Source: Paenibacillus oryzae (GTDB taxonomy: Bacteria; Bacillota; Bacilli; Paenibacillales; Paenibacillaceae). Taken from it: a stretch of DNA of 64,000 bases. Position 1 is the stretch's first letter; each line of letters begins with the position of its first letter. The stretch lies in assembly GCF_001675045.1 (NCBI RefSeq), contig NZ_LYPA01000032.1:119198-183197 (forward strand), read 5' to 3'. This document shows, in pieces, positions 63,893-64,000 of this stretch. A program made the position numbers and the translations under genes. The notes beneath the pieces were generated by a model. The model saw nothing but the letters and a program-made list of their open reading frames with translations, was not told the origin of the DNA and searched no databases.

Positions 63893-64000
63893 CCAGAAGC
63901 TGCAGCACCACCTGACAGAATCGAGTAGGAGGCTACCCATTAGTTGAGTAGCCGACCTCTCACACCACCGTACGTACCGTTCGGTATACGGCGGTTCAAC
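63893..64000 (-). mobile_element. 3' end of a group II intron, cut by the window edge
   Basis: On the minus strand 63964-63997 reads GAACCGCCGTATACCGAACG GTACGTACGGTGGT, a 34-nt domain V hairpin. It is followed by GAGGTCGGCTACTCAACTAA TGGGTAGCCTCC (63928-63959), a domain VI stem with a bulged A, and by TACTCGATTCTGTC, a usual bacterial intron 3' end. The intron body lies beyond the window. It is a different type from the remnant at 38551-39010. Confidence 0.85.

Overview
The window looks like chromosome from a Gram-positive member of the Paenibacillaceae (Paenibacillus, Cohnella or a close relative). Supporting this are the conserved order sigW-rsiW-cdaA-cdaR-glmM-glmS with a glmS ribozyme, a YesM/YesN-type two-component pair beside a sugar-binding lipoprotein, an S-layer-anchored exoprotein, strong AGGAGG-type ribosome sites, frequent TTG/GTG starts and Fur boxes of the Bacillus 7-1-7 type. 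This assignment is inference from gene content only.

Layout. 1-3.8 kb: start of a sugar-binding lipoprotein and a two-component system. 4-9.8 kb: a membrane/lipid cluster (RND/MMPL transporter, decayed patatin, winged-helix regulator, UbiB-family kinase, phasin-like protein) marked by three copies of one short non-coding repeat. 10-15.8 kb: an 1890-residue S-layer-anchored nuclease/5'-nucleotidase. 15.9-17.9 kb: small accessory genes and a RidA remnant. 18-22 kb: a Fur-controlled siderophore uptake locus with an esterase. 22-30.6 kb: DJ-1/PfpI protein, hydrolases, TPR protein, Lrp and AraC regulators, an MFS exporter and an APH-like kinase.

30.7-39.4 kb is an AT-rich accessory island that stops 14 bp from the end of glmS. 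It carries a 1300-residue TPR-CHAT protein preceded by a broken HEPN-like gene, a 569-residue HicB/XRE/Cys4/ParB-like fusion, several gene fragments and a group II intron remnant. At both island edges, and again inside it, there are clusters of repeats resembling the TnsB-binding sites of Tn7. I read the island as one or more decayed Tn7-like insertions at the glmS attachment site. No tnsABCD genes are present, so only ends and cargo remain.

39.4-49.1 kb: glmS, cupin, glmM, cdaR, cdaA, rsiW, sigW (cell-wall precursor and c-di-AMP functions under an ECF sigma factor), then an HtrA-like protease that seems to lack its PDZ domain. 49.7-55.4 kb: a self-contained fructose PTS operon (fruR-fruK-fruBC-EIIA-HPr-EI) with a readable promoter, a cre site and paired operator-like repeats. 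55.7-63.9 kb: GH67 alpha-glucuronidase, a NIF3 protein, PEP carboxylase and a chemoreceptor. The right edge cuts into the 3' end of a second group II intron.

The best candidate for something undescribed is the glmS-adjacent island: a TPR-CHAT protein with a HEPN-like partner, plus the HicB-XRE-ParB-like fusion, carried between Tn7-type ends.
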